DNA of 64,000 nucleotides from Terriglobus sp. RCC_193 (GCF_041355105.1 NZ_JBFUPK010000002.1:1246037-1310036), one strand, 5' to 3'. Counted from the first letter of the stretch, positions 20,743 to 29,088 are shown. Numbers and translations are program-made. Notes: generated by a model from the sequence alone, not told the origin.

Positions 20743-21117
20743 TTAGAGGTAGGCGGTTACATCAAAGCCCACAATGCTGTTCTTCGGCAGCTTCGATTCA
20801 ATGGTGGTCCGTGCGGGTGCGTTCTTGCCAAAGCGTCCGGTGTACACCTCGTTCATCGCGGTGTAGTCATTCATGTCCCGCAGATACACAATCACCTTCA
20901 ATACCTTGTGCATGGACGAACCGGCATTCAGAAGTTCCTTCTCCACCTGGTCCAGCAGATAGGCCGTTGCGGCGCGAATGTCGTCCGGCTCCGGCGCGAT
21001 CCATGATGTCTTTGCCGACAGATACACCACGTTGCCGAAGACAACCGCAGGCGTGTAAATGCCCGCGTTCGGATGGTTCGGATTGATGGCAAGATACTTT
21101 GCTTCTTCGGTGCTCAT
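20743..21117 (-). CDS. RidA family protein (cytoplasmic)
   Basis: A 124-residue YjgF/YER057c/UK114 protein. The family pattern is visible: YTPAVVFGNVVYLSAKT near the start, NAGSSMHKVLKVIVYLRDM in the middle and APARTTIESKLPKN at the end, where the conserved Arg binds 2-aminoacrylate/imine substrates in true RidA. RidA enzymes hydrolyse reactive enamines and imines. Start ATG 21117 is chosen because longer in-frame versions overlap the next RidA gene. It forms a tandem pair with a secreted-looking paralogue. Confidence 0.85.
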   Translation of the reverse strand: MSTEEAKYLAINPNHPNAGIYTPAVVFGNVVYLSAKTSWIAPEPDDIRAATAYLLDQVEKELLNAGSSMHKVLKVIVYLRDMNDYTAMNEVYTGRFGKNAPARTTIESKLPKNSIVGFDVTAYL

Positions 21118-21140
21118 GTCTCTTATTCTCTCGCAAGGTG

Positions 21141-21572
21141 TCAGAGGCCCGCTATCAGATCCATCTCCACCAGCGTGGGATGCGGTGTGCGCGTGATGAT
21201 GGTGGTGCGTGCAGGCGGATCTTTCGGGAAGTGCTGTGCAAATACTTCGTTCATCGCAGGCACATCTTCCGGGCGTTGCAGATAGACCGTGACTTTCAAC
21301 ACGTTCTCCATGGACGAGCCTGCATTGGCAAGCTCCTTCGCAAAAGCGTCCAGAACATGGTTCGTGCAACTGCGAATGTCGGTTGGATCGGGTGCGGTGC
21401 CTGATCCCTTGCCGGAAAGAAACAGCAGATTACCCCACTGTACTGCGGGCGAATACACCGCAGTCGTCGCTGGCCCGATGCGATGAATACGCTTACGCGG
21501 CGCGGCATCTACGTTAGGAACGGATGCAAGCGCGAGTGCGCGCGTGGCAAAGCTGCGTCGTGTCATGGACAT
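21141..21572 (-). CDS. RidA family protein with Tat-like signal
   Basis: 143 residues. The N-terminus MSMTRRSFATRALALASV has a twin-arginine motif followed by a hydrophobic stretch, suggesting export by Tat; the remainder is a RidA domain (YSPAVQWGNLLFLSGKG, NAGSSMENVLKVTVYL, DPPARTTIITRTPH). The conserved Arg is kept. AAGG lies a few bases before the start. It is a diverged tandem paralogue of the neighbour. Export of a RidA protein is uncommon but seen in acidobacterial and proteobacterial genomes. Confidence 0.78.
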   Translation of the reverse strand: MSMTRRSFATRALALASVPNVDAAPRKRIHRIGPATTAVYSPAVQWGNLLFLSGKGSGTAPDPTDIRSCTNHVLDAFAKELANAGSSMENVLKVTVYLQRPEDVPAMNEVFAQHFPKDPPARTTIITRTPHPTLVEMDLIAGL

Positions 21573-21665
21573 GATGCCTTCGTTTATACGATGTTTTAGC
21601 GGAACTCGAACCGACTGGCCACTTACGATGGCGGTCATTTGTTTGCGACATCCTGCAAAGCGCTG

Positions 21666-23444
21666 CTACAGCATTCTCAGTGCGCGGTTTATCTCCACGG
21701 CTTCCATTTGCAACTGCGTCACCATGTCGGTGTCGCTGCGTCGTTCGGCCTCTGCGATGAGGCTGCGTAGTTCCCCCTTGCGACGCTCCAGCCTGCGTCG
21801 TTCCAGTGTATGCAGCACATTGCCCACTTCGTTGGCCAGCATGGCAGGGTCGCCAATGGCATCTTCATGCAGCAGGCGCGCCAGTATCTCGCGGCTGCGG
21901 TCGTCGGGCGCTGCTTCCAGCGGATTGTCCGTCAGGGGAGCACCGGCAAGCGCTTCGATGAGCTCAGCGGCAGCAAGGCCATCCAGCCACTCCGGATGCG
22001 CGATGAGTTCGCTTGCAGCGCGTTGGCGCGCGCGATCTGTTTCCGGTTGTACCAGGGCTCGCAGCAGGATGCGTTCTGTCTCGTTTAATTGCATGGCAGA
22101 GGTGCTGCGAACGCTTTCCAGGCGATGCGTTGCCGCATGTTGCAGCTCCTGCCGCATCAGCGAAGAGTCAATGCCGAGTTTCTGCGCGGCATCATCTACA
22201 AACTGTGTGCGCTGAATGGCAGAGGGCAAACGCCGCACGTGCGGCAGAAGGAAGTTCACTGCTTTTACCTTTGCCTCAGCCGTGCGCTGCGGAAACAGCG
22301 TGCGCGCGCGATCAATCAGGTATTCCGCATGGGGCTTCGCATTGCGCAGCGCTTCTGCGTATGCGGCAATGCCGTGTTCCAGAACATAGCGGTCGGGATC
22401 GAGGCCACCTTCCAGCGTCATAATGCGGACTTCAAATTCCGCCTCAGTTAACAAAGCTAACGATTTCTCCGCGGCATTTGCGCCTGCGGTATCGGGGTCA
22501 AAGTTTACGACGACGCGCTTGGTGAATCGCGACAGCAGTCGTACCTGATGCTCAGTAAACGCGGTTCCGCTGGTGGCGATGACGGGTTGCAACCCGGAAG
22601 TGAACACACGGATGCAGTCCATCTGTCCTTCGACCAGCAGCGCGTAATCCTGCGAACGGATCGCGGCTTTGGCTTTGTCGAGGTTGAAGAGAACATGCCC
22701 CTTCGTATACAGCGGTGTCTCCGGCGAGTTCAGATACTTCGGCCCGCTCTTCTCATCGCTGTCCAGCGCGCGCGCCGTGAAGGCGATGGTCTTGCCTGCT
22801 TCATTACAGATGGGGAAGGTCACGCGTTTGCGAAAACGCGCATACAGCGGCCCTACGGGGCGTCCTTCATCGCTCTGCTCGCGTGAAGAGAACAGGCCGC
22901 TGGAGCGCATCACCTCGTCGTTGAAGTGTTTTGAGAGCGCCTCACGCATGTGATTGAAATCGTCCGGCGCATAGCCGATGCGGAACATGGTAATCGTGTC
23001 CGCACTGACCGCTCGGCTGGAGAGATACTCACGCGCTCGCGCCGCTTCCGTCGATTGCAGCGCCTGCTGAAAATACTGCGTCGCGGCTTCATGAATGTCG
23101 ATGAGCTGCCGCCGCAAACCCGCCTGCGCAGCTTCTTCCGGCGAGTTCCACTCCCGCTTCGGTAGTGGAATGCCCATCTTCTGCGCAACCGCGCGAACAG
23201 CCTCAGGAAACGAGATGTTCTCAATCTTCTGCACAAAGGTGAATACATCGCCTTTGGCGTGGCAGCCGAAGCAGTAGAAGTATCCATGCGCCGCATTCAC
23301 GCTGAACGACGGCGACTTCTCCTGGTGAAAAGGGCAGAGACCGCTGAAGTTCTGCGCGCCGCTTTTACGCAGGCGCACATATTCGCCGATCACCTTGACG
23401 ATGTCGGTGGCGGCTTTTACCTGTTCTTTGAAGTCGTCTGCCAC
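21666..23444 (-). CDS. dnaG: DNA primase
   Basis: Synthesises RNA primers at the replication fork. 592 residues. The CHC2 zinc finger is at residues ~37-64 (LCPFHQEKSPSF...YFYCFGCHAKGD), the TOPRIM catalytic region shows LLVEGQMDCIRV (Glu) and VVNFDPDTAGANAA (DxD), and the C-terminal third is the helicase-interacting, helical part. It starts with GTG at 23444. It is the last gene of a leftward run moaB-BrnT-like-antitoxin-cupin-dnaG with gaps of 3-15 bases, rather than the usual rpsU-dnaG-rpoD neighbourhood. Confidence 0.97.
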   Translation of the reverse strand: MADDFKEQVKAATDIVKVIGEYVRLRKSGAQNFSGLCPFHQEKSPSFSVNAAHGYFYCFGCHAKGDVFTFVQKIENISFPEAVRAVAQKMGIPLPKREWNSPEEAAQAGLRRQLIDIHEAATQYFQQALQSTEAARAREYLSSRAVSADTITMFRIGYAPDDFNHMREALSKHFNDEVMRSSGLFSSREQSDEGRPVGPLYARFRKRVTFPICNEAGKTIAFTARALDSDEKSGPKYLNSPETPLYTKGHVLFNLDKAKAAIRSQDYALLVEGQMDCIRVFTSGLQPVIATSGTAFTEHQVRLLSRFTKRVVVNFDPDTAGANAAEKSLALLTEAEFEVRIMTLEGGLDPDRYVLEHGIAAYAEALRNAKPHAEYLIDRARTLFPQRTAEAKVKAVNFLLPHVRRLPSAIQRTQFVDDAAQKLGIDSSLMRQELQHAATHRLESVRSTSAMQLNETERILLRALVQPETDRARQRAASELIAHPEWLDGLAAAELIEALAGAPLTDNPLEAAPDDRSREILARLLHEDAIGDPAMLANEVGNVLHTLERRRLERRKGELRSLIAEAERRSDTDMVTQLQMEAVEINRALRML

Positions 23445-23458
23445 TGCTGCTTTACAGG

Positions 23459-23806
23459 TTACGCTGGCGTGCGGTCGCCGTGGCTGGGCGGCTGGCTGAT
23501 GACGAGCATCCGCACATCGGCCTGGCTGCGGTTGATGGCGGTATGCGCCTGTCCCGGTGACACCTCAACGCCCTTGCCGGGCGTGATGACAAAGTCATGG
23601 TGCTCCACTTCCAGCGTCAGTTCGCCCTCCAGCACAAAGAAAAACTGCCGAGACTTCGCGTGGGCATGGCGCTCCTCGCTGCGCCCCGGCGGCATGCGTT
23701 CTTCAATCACGCTGAGGCCTTCGCCTTTGACCAGATGCCATCCGTCGCAGTCGACGCCCCATAGGTAATGCTCTGCGTTACTGGTATCGACGATGCGAGT
23801 GGGCAT
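23459..23806 (-). CDS. Cupin domain protein
   Basis: A 115-residue single-domain cupin. The metal-ligand pattern is visible: EERHAHAKSRQFFFVLEGELTLE (cupin motif 1, split as EERHAHAK and FFVLEGELTLE) and SPGQAHTAINRSQ (motif 2). The presence of two His, a Glu and a late His suggests a bound metal. It could be an enzyme or small-molecule sensor. It lies between the antitoxin gene and dnaG with gaps of 3 and 14 bases. Confidence 0.8.
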   Translation of the reverse strand: MPTRIVDTSNAEHYLWGVDCDGWHLVKGEGLSVIEERMPPGRSEERHAHAKSRQFFFVLEGELTLEVEHHDFVITPGKGVEVSPGQAHTAINRSQADVRMLVISQPPSHGDRTPA

Positions 23807-23809
23807 GTG

Positions 23810-24100
23810 TCAGGCGCTCTTTTCCAGAAGAAGAGCTTGGTGCATCACGCGTTTTACAAAGCCTTCAAACGATTCACCGTGCCGCTGCGCAAGCTCATTC
23901 GCCAATGCTGCATCCTCTGCATCAAGCACGACCGATGCGGGTGGTGGCGGAGTAAAGCGATCTCGCAGGCTGGTGCGCCGTAGCGTTCCTTCAGATGCGG
24001 CTGTATCAAAGGCGCGCGCGACCTTATCCTGGTTTTCAAACCACCAGCGAGCTTCGTCGGCTTCATTTTCAAATTTTGGCACTTTCACCGTTTCGCTCAT
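23810..24100 (-). CDS. CopG-type antitoxin
   Basis: 96 residues. The N-terminal pattern VPKFENEADEARWWFENQ is characteristic of CopG/BrnA-type antitoxins whose partner is a BrnT-like toxin, and the C-terminal half (LANELAQRHGESFEGFVKRVMHQAL) fits a ribbon-helix-helix dimer for DNA binding and autoregulation. It overlaps the toxin gene upstream by four bases (ATGA). Role: neutralise the toxin and repress the operon, by family. Confidence 0.75.
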   Translation of the reverse strand: MSETVKVPKFENEADEARWWFENQDKVARAFDTAASEGTLRRTSLRDRFTPPPPASVVLDAEDAALANELAQRHGESFEGFVKRVMHQALLLEKSA

Positions 24101-24378
24101 TGTGTCGCACCTTTCTCCTGAAGATATCGCCGCTTCAGATACGGATCCGGATCGTAGGCCGTAATTGGCCGGATAAGGTGGTCACGTTCTGTAAAGACCA
24201 CTACAAGTATTCTTCCACGCAAGGCCTCGCCAATCCACAAGAAACGAATTTCTTCCTCTGCGTGCTGTACATCCAGTTCGATGACGCCACCAATGAGAAC
24301 TTCTTCCACCTCTTGTGGTGTGACATCATGCCTCGCAATATGCGCCCGATTGGCTTCGTCCCATTGGAAATACTCCAT
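24097..24378 (-). CDS. BrnT-like / DUF4258-like toxin
   Basis: 93 residues with the small RNase-fold pattern of BrnT relatives: FQWDEANRAHIARHDVTPQEVEEVL at the start (WDEAN...HIARHDVTP), a beta-rich core with GRILVVVFTERDHLIRPITAYD and a basic, Tyr-containing end (KRRYLQEKG). BrnT toxins cleave RNA and stop translation. It precedes its antitoxin with a 4-base overlap and follows moaB by 14 bases, so it sits in an operon with dnaG downstream. Toxicity is inferred. Confidence 0.7.
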   Translation of the reverse strand: MEYFQWDEANRAHIARHDVTPQEVEEVLIGGVIELDVQHAEEEIRFLWIGEALRGRILVVVFTERDHLIRPITAYDPDPYLKRRYLQEKGATQ

Positions 24379-24392
24379 GCCCAGAAATTTGC

Positions 24393-24911
24393 TTACTTCT
24401 CCTTCAGGCGAGGCATCAGTGCCACAAGATTTCCGGGGCGGGTGCGGCGGTCGAACTGGTGGACAAGTATCTCATCCCACGCCTGAAGTACGGCATTGGT
24501 TGAGCCGGGAAGCGCGAAGAGTAACTTGCCGCCACTTACTCCACCCATCGCACGCGATAATATCGCCGCTGTTCCTATCTTCGAGTAAGAAAGCATACGG
24601 AATAACTCGCCAAAGCCGGGTAACTCCTTGTCAAAGAGCGGACGCAATGCCTCCGGGGTCACATCGCGACCAGTGATGCCGGTACCGCCGACAGTAAGAA
24701 TTACGTCGACTGCCGCATCGGCTATCCATGTACGCAAACATGCCTGAATGCTGGTGATTTCGTCCTGCACCACGCTGCGCGCTGCGATCAGATGTCCTCC
24801 ATCCGTCAGCCGTTGCACCAATGCATCGCCCGAGCGATCCTCGGTGGCACTGCGCGTATCGCTGACAGTCAGAACAGCAATGCGTATCGGTTGAAAGATA
24901 ACTTCAGGCAT
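24393..24911 (-). CDS. moaB: Molybdenum cofactor biosynthesis protein MoaB/MogA family
   Basis: 172 residues. The molybdopterin-binding fold is clear: [13 protein letters not shown] at the start, [18 protein letters not shown] (signature) and [12 protein letters not shown]. The family adenylylates molybdopterin (MogA) or has an unassigned structural role (MoaB). No other moa/moe gene is in the window. First gene of the moaB-toxin-antitoxin-cupin-dnaG run. Confidence 0.9.
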   Translation of the reverse strand: MPEVIFQPIRIAVLTVSDTRSATEDRSGDALVQRLTDGGHLIAARSVVQDEITSIQACLRTWIADAAVDVILTVGGTGITGRDVTPEALRPLFDKELPGFGELFRMLSYSKIGTAAILSRAMGGVSGGKLLFALPGSTNAVLQAWDEILVHQFDRRTRPGNLVALMPRLKEK

Positions 24912-24936
24912 AGATCGATCGTTTCTTCGGAAAGAA

Positions 24937-24966
24937 CGAAGGGCATCCTGTTTCGGATGCCCTTCG
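24937..24966 (-). terminator. Hairpin terminator of the receiver-like gene
   Basis: A 12-bp perfect stem CGAAGGGCATCC with a 6-base loop lies 19 bases beyond the stop codon at 24985, followed on the minus strand by a T-rich TTCTTTCC run. Confidence 0.7.
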
Positions 24967-24984
24967 CGTATTTCGCTGCCTTAC

Positions 24985-26031
24985 TTACATGTTGAAGTTA
25001 GGCTCGTGCTCGTCTTCCACGCCATAGCGGCGCAGCAGATTCGGCAGGTTCTGCGAGAAGGCCGCACGCGGCATCACAGAGTTGCAGCCTGCTTCCACAG
25101 CCTTCGCCTTCAGGTCGCCCTGCAGGTGCGAAAGGAAGCCGATGATCGACGTGCCTTTCTTCAGCTTGGCTTTCAACTTCGGGATCAGCGTCAGCGGTTT
25201 GGCGTTGGCGTTATTCAGGTCAAACACAATCAGCGACGGATGATCGTGCTCCGGCAGATCCGCCAGATGAGCCACGATGTCCTTGTCCGGCTTCATGAAT
25301 GCCACCTTCACACCCTGCAGACGTGCCGTCTCCTGAATCTTCGCGGTGAAGAACAGGTCTTCAATGAAGAAGTAGATGTGTGTCGGCGCGTCTTCCGGGA
25401 TGGCCACCGCGCGCTGATTGTGCATCAGTTCGGGCGGCAGGCGGTCTTCATTGAAGTGGTGGTTGCGGTGATTGTTCTGCCGCGACCTGTGGTTGCCATG
25501 AATCTCGATCGTGCTGGCCGGGGTATCGGCATAGTTGCCATTTACCTCGCGGTAGCTGTGATCCATGGGGCCCACGAACGAGCGCGGTCCGCGCTGTTGC
25601 TGCTTGCGGTTGCGGCCACGGTTGCCCATGCCGGAGTTGCTGCCCTGCAGGCTGTTGCCCGGTTCGGGGCGGGGCTGGCCATCGCCGCGTCCGCCGTGTT
25701 TCTTCTTCTTCCAGCGCTTGCCCTGGCCCTGGCCTTGACCCTGCTGTTGGCCGTTGTTCTGGCGGGGCTGCTGCTGATTAGCGCTCTGCACAGGAGCGGC
25801 TGGTGTGGCTGCTGCTTCGCCCTCTGCACCGGCGGCTGCCTGCGGCGCTGCACCTGCTTCGCCAGTTGCGCCGGCGGGGCGGCTCTTGCGCTTGCGGCGA
25901 CGACGGCGGCTCTTTCCGGCAGCTCCACCGGGAGCACCATTCGATGCGCCCTCTTCGCTGGCTGAGGAGGAAGACGTCGGAGCCACAACGGCAACATTGG
26001 GCTCGGGGAAGTTCAGTTGCTCTGCGTTCAT
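24985..26031 (-). CDS. Basic low-complexity protein with receiver-like C-terminal domain
   Basis: About 348 residues from ATG 26031 (purine-rich AGAAGAAGA upstream). Residues ~1-190 are low complexity: poly-Arg/Lys blocks (KSRRRRRKRKSR, KRWKKKKHGGRGD), Ala/Glu and Gln/Gly/Asn stretches, resembling RNA-binding RGG-like tails. From about residue 225 a folded domain follows: THIYFFIEDLFFTAKIQETA, KVAFMKPDKD, LIVFDLNNAN, SIIGFLSHLQ and VMPRAAF. The alternation of strands and helices and the Asp in VFDLNN fit a CheY-like fold in which the usual acidic pair and Lys are lost. A longer start at 26247 or 26388 is possible. Function unknown; possibly nucleic-acid associated. Confidence 0.75.
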   Translation of the reverse strand: MNAEQLNFPEPNVAVVAPTSSSSASEEGASNGAPGGAAGKSRRRRRKRKSRPAGATGEAGAAPQAAAGAEGEAAATPAAPVQSANQQQPRQNNGQQQGQGQGQGKRWKKKKHGGRGDGQPRPEPGNSLQGSNSGMGNRGRNRKQQQRGPRSFVGPMDHSYREVNGNYADTPASTIEIHGNHRSRQNNHRNHHFNEDRLPPELMHNQRAVAIPEDAPTHIYFFIEDLFFTAKIQETARLQGVKVAFMKPDKDIVAHLADLPEHDHPSLIVFDLNNANAKPLTLIPKLKAKLKKGTSIIGFLSHLQGDLKAKAVEAGCNSVMPRAAFSQNLPNLLRRYGVEDEHEPNFNM

Positions 26032-26521
26032 TCTTCTTCTTTCTGTCTCTGGCCCTGCGTGTTTTGTGCGCGCAGGGCTCTTCCGGCGGTTCTTAACCGC
26101 CTTCGTTACGGGTGCCGGGTTAGCCGGCAGACACGGGATGCGTTCAGAAGGGAAGTGCGTCTCAAGCGTTAACTCGAAATCCTGCGGGAGAAGGGCAGAT
26201 ATCTCTGCCTGTTTCGTCCCGGAATCCTTGTGCAGTTCATTTGCCATGCATGCCGCTGCGTTGCGACAGCGTTTGGTATTTCGGCTTGCATCTGAAGGTC
26301 GCCGGAAGCGGCTGGCACACAAACGAAATAAAGGATGTGGCCGAGCTGTTCTCTGCGCCTTATCTTCTGCTCTCTGTCCTCGGCACACGAAATCCAGGCC
26401 GGACGGAGAGAATTCACTTTCAGTGTCTAAATGATTTCGTTCCTGCCTGCGATCTTCAGCGAGCGGCTACCCGGGCGAAATGCGTGGGCCATGCTCAGCC
26501 GGTTCATCAGGCAACACCACT

Positions 26522-26638
26522 CTACGCGTATCGGAGGAGGGATGCAAGTGGCAATTGCACAATTTTTTGTGCAATGAAACTTCTTCCAACGGAAAACGGC
26601 CACTCTGGGTGGCCGTTCACGTCGATCTTAATGGCCAT
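26522..26638 (-). CDS. Possible 38-residue small protein or structured RNA
   Basis: ATG 26638 is preceded by TTTTAGGAGG six bases upstream, one of the best Shine-Dalgarno sequences in the window. The frame starts MAIKIDVNGHPEWPF and ends LASLLRYA. Two perfect 9-bp hairpins lie inside it (arms ATTGCACAA and AACGGCCAC), so the stretch may instead act as RNA. No family recognised; coding status uncertain. Confidence 0.35.
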   Translation of the reverse strand: MAIKIDVNGHPEWPFSVGRSFIAQKIVQLPLASLLRYA

Positions 26639-26892
26639 CACTGGCCTCCTAAAAGGGTCTTGCTGCCGGGCCGGGGCGCCATCTGCTCAGTCCGTACCGC
26701 TGTGGGTCTCGGATCTGGCGCGGTCTGCATCACCGAACCGGGGTGGTTTCTGGTGCATTGGGCTACCAGCGTTGCCAGCAGCACCTATCCGCACACTCTT
26801 CCCGCCTGTCCTTGGAGCAGGTTGCGTGCCAAACAGCGAATTCAGTTTTTTACAGGAAATTCGCAAAATACGGGGTGGAGGTGTCTTCTGGT

Positions 26893-26908
26893 ATTCCAAA
26901 TTTGGAAT
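26893..26908. promoter_or_regulatory. Perfect 16-bp palindrome upstream of yceD
   Basis: ATTCCAAATTTGGAAT is fully self-complementary, about 80 bases before the GTG start of yceD, in locally AT-rich DNA. Could be an operator for the yceD-rpmF-plsX operon. It does not match the FapR consensus known for plsX in Firmicutes. Confidence 0.35.
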
Positions 26909-26974
26909 TTTCCTGAATGTCGCTTTCCGGCAGATGGAATTGTGGCGTCCCCTTTGCAGAATCGGATTGTGGAG

Positions 26975-26980
26975 GATAAT
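26975..26980 (+). promoter_or_regulatory. Putative -10 element of yceD
   Basis: GATAAT then AGAAGG then GTG. The hexamer is one of the best -10 matches in the window, with CTTTGC 17 bases upstream as a weak -35. The overlapping GGAGG at 26971-26975 could alternatively be a ribosome binding site. Confidence 0.45.
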
Positions 26981-26986
26981 AGAAGG

Positions 26987-27547
26987 GTGACTCGTATTAC
27001 CCCCGCCGATCTCGTTCCCGACCCAATGACACTGGACCTTCGCCTGGAGCCTGGTTCCGTGGACTATGCGCACGATGTCCGCCAGATTGGCCCGTTACGC
27101 GTGAAGGGCAGGGCGGAGCGTCTCGAAGAATATCGCGGTCCCCGCGAGATTGTGGAAGACATTCGGCTGCGCGCACAGCTTGCGGGCGATTTCGAATTGT
27201 TGTGCGGTCGTTGTCTGGAGCCGCTTCAGCGACACGTGGAACAGACCTTTGACCTGGTTTTTCGGCCAGCGGGTGCGGATTCTGACCCAGGCGAACGCAG
27301 TATCAGTGAAGCCGAGACAGAAATCGGGTATTATGAAACGAGCGGCCTTCTGCTGGAAGACGCGGTGCGCGAGCAGGTGCTCCTTTCCCTGCCCGAACGC
27401 TCGCTCTGCCGGGAGGATTGCAAGGGACTTTGCCCGCACTGCGGAGCGAACCTGAACGAGACAACCTGTAACTGTGGAGAGCAAATTGTGGATCCACGGT
27501 GGGGTGCGCTTCAGGGCTTGGGTGTGGAGAAGTCTTCCGGCAAGTGA
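26987..27547 (+). CDS. yceD: YceD family protein (DUF177)
   Basis: 186 residues. The N-terminal half has the YceD pattern (LAGDFELLCGRCLEPL, a C-x2-C pair), and the C-terminus has a second cysteine cluster (SLCREDCKGLCPHCGANLN...CNC), as in firmicute and acidobacterial versions. YceD is conserved next to rpmF and is linked to 23S rRNA accumulation; its exact action is open. Starts at GTG 26987 rather than the far upstream ATG, since upstream residues lack coding character. First gene of yceD-rpmF-plsX. Confidence 0.88.
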   Translation: MTRITPADLVPDPMTLDLRLEPGSVDYAHDVRQIGPLRVKGRAERLEEYRGPREIVEDIRLRAQLAGDFELLCGRCLEPLQRHVEQTFDLVFRPAGADSDPGERSISEAETEIGYYETSGLLLEDAVREQVLLSLPERSLCREDCKGLCPHCGANLNETTCNCGEQIVDPRWGALQGLGVEKSSGK

Positions 27548-27668
27548 CGTGCTGAATACTGGCACTGCGAGGTTGCACCAGTTCGTAGCGAACGCTTCCG
27601 AACACGCGTAAGAAATGTGCGTGAACGGGGGCGATTGTGCTGATTTTTCGTATTGAAAGGTAAGACCG

Positions 27669-27854
27669 ATGCCGAATCCAAAGCGTCGCCATTCCAAGCA
27701 GCGTACGGCCAAGCGCCGCTCGCATGATTTTTTGACTGCACCCAACTCTGCGAACTGCCCCAGCTGCGGCGAGCGCAAGCTGCCGCACCACGCCTGCCCC
27801 AAGTGCGGCGAGTACCGTGGTCGGGCCATTGTGGCCGCGACCAAGGAAGCTTAA
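27669..27854 (+). CDS. rpmF: 50S ribosomal protein L32
   Basis: 61 residues, matching L32 in length and start (MPNPKRRHSKQRTAKRRSHD). Four cysteines form a zinc ribbon (CPSCGE and CPKCGEYRGR), i.e. the zinc-binding (C+) form. A short GAAAGG motif lies upstream. It sits between yceD and plsX, the standard order. Confidence 0.97.
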   Translation: MPNPKRRHSKQRTAKRRSHDFLTAPNSANCPSCGERKLPHHACPKCGEYRGRAIVAATKEA

Positions 27855-27881
27855 GCAGACCTGCATTCGTATTCATTCTGA

Positions 27882-28934
27882 ATGCTGACTGACATCGTCC
27901 TTGACGCAATGGGCTCCGAGAAGGGGCCCGAGCCGGAGATTCGCGGCGCCATTGCGGCGTGCCGCCATTTTCCTGTGCGCGTGCACCTGGTAGGTCCAGA
28001 AGACCGGATCGCACCGGCGCTGGAACAGCACTTGATGGGCGAACGCCTGCCCATTGAGGTGGTACATGCCTCCGAATGGATCAGCATGGACGACAAGGCT
28101 GCGCAGGCTGTCCGGCAAAAGCGGGACAGCAGCATGCGTGTTGGCCTGAAGCTGGTCCGCGAGGGCAAGGCTCGCGGTTTTGTGACTGCGGGTAACACCG
28201 GCGCTGCCATGGCCACGGCCAAGATGGTGCTGGGTACGTTGCAGGGCGTCGATCGCCCCGCACTGGCAACCATGCTGCCCACGCAGACAGGTTCGCCCTG
28301 CGTCATGCTCGATTCCGGCGCCAACGTCGACAGCGACCCCCACAACCTCGTTCAATTCGCCCTGATGGGGCAGATCTATGCGCAGAACGTGCTCGGTATC
28401 CCCAAACCGCGCGTCGGCCTGCTGTCCATTGGCGAAGAAGACTCCAAGGGCAACACGCTGACCCGCGAGACCCTGCCGCTGCTGCGTGACCTGCATCAGC
28501 GCAACGTGATCTACCAGTTTCTGGGCAATGTGGAAGGCCGTGACCTGTTCAATGGCCGCTGCGATGTGGTGGTCTGCGATGGCTTTGTCGGCAACGTCGC
28601 GCTGAAGACCTCGGAAGGCATTGCCAAGCTGGTCTCCGAAAGCCTGAAGCAAACCCTGAAAGCCACCATCACCTCACAGGTGGGTGCGCTGCTTTCGCGC
28701 AAGGCATTCAAGAACTTCAAACGCCGCCTCGATCACTCGGAATACGGCGGCGCACCGCTGCTGGGTGTGCGTGGCGCATGCATCATCGGGCATGGATCGT
28801 CGAACGAAACGGCCATCCTGAATGCTATCCGCGTCGCCAGCCAGTTTGCCCAGGCGGATGTCAGCCGCCACATTGAAGCGGCCCTGGAAGCGGCGAACGG
28901 CACAGCTTCCGTCGAAGCCAAAATTCCTTCCTAA
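27882..28934 (+). CDS. plsX: Phosphate acyltransferase PlsX
   Basis: 350 residues. Makes acyl-phosphate from acyl-ACP, the first step of bacterial phospholipid synthesis, on the cytoplasmic membrane face. Visible motifs: VLDAMGSEKGPEPEIRGA at the start, FVTAGNTGAAMATAKM, MLDSGANVD and VVCDGFVGNVALKTSEG. Lies 27 bases after rpmF. Fatty-acid synthesis genes (fabH, fabD) that often follow plsX are absent here; rpsD follows instead. Confidence 0.96.
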   Translation: MLTDIVLDAMGSEKGPEPEIRGAIAACRHFPVRVHLVGPEDRIAPALEQHLMGERLPIEVVHASEWISMDDKAAQAVRQKRDSSMRVGLKLVREGKARGFVTAGNTGAAMATAKMVLGTLQGVDRPALATMLPTQTGSPCVMLDSGANVDSDPHNLVQFALMGQIYAQNVLGIPKPRVGLLSIGEEDSKGNTLTRETLPLLRDLHQRNVIYQFLGNVEGRDLFNGRCDVVVCDGFVGNVALKTSEGIAKLVSESLKQTLKATITSQVGALLSRKAFKNFKRRLDHSEYGGAPLLGVRGACIIGHGSSNETAILNAIRVASQFAQADVSRHIEAALEAANGTASVEAKIPS

Positions 28935-28947
28935 GCGATCGCTGTTT

Positions 28948-28972
28948 AAATAAGACCGTTCAAGTCTTATTT
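28948..28972 (+). terminator. AT-rich hairpin after plsX
   Basis: AAATAAGAC and GTCTTATTT form a 9-bp perfect stem with a 7-base loop, 13 bases after the plsX stop, with the T-run inside and just after the right arm. It may end the operon or act as an operator before rpsD; a related GACTTATTTAGTC string recurs at 29011-29023. Confidence 0.45.
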
Positions 28973-29088
28973 TCAGCCATTCGCTGAAATCTCGTCTCCG
29001 CTTCATCTCGGACTTATTTAGTCTTCGATTCAAAGCAGCGTTGAGGGGCGTTGCTCTTTCCAGACTCTTCGGAAGGAGTGCAAACAGC

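Larger units (their letters stand above)
26032..26986. other. Long gene-poor interval
   Basis: About 955 bases between the receiver-like gene and yceD. It contains one plausible small frame (26522-26638, minus), two 9-bp hairpins at 26554-26575 and 26595-26617, and a 16-bp palindrome at 26893-26908. The remaining sequence shows no frame with convincing codon use, and I found no tRNA, RNase P, SRP or tmRNA signature. Confidence 0.55.

Noticed and set aside
26250-26980. Housekeeping RNA (RNase P, SRP, tmRNA) in the 955-base gap
   Set aside because: Conserved core strings of these RNAs were not found on either strand.
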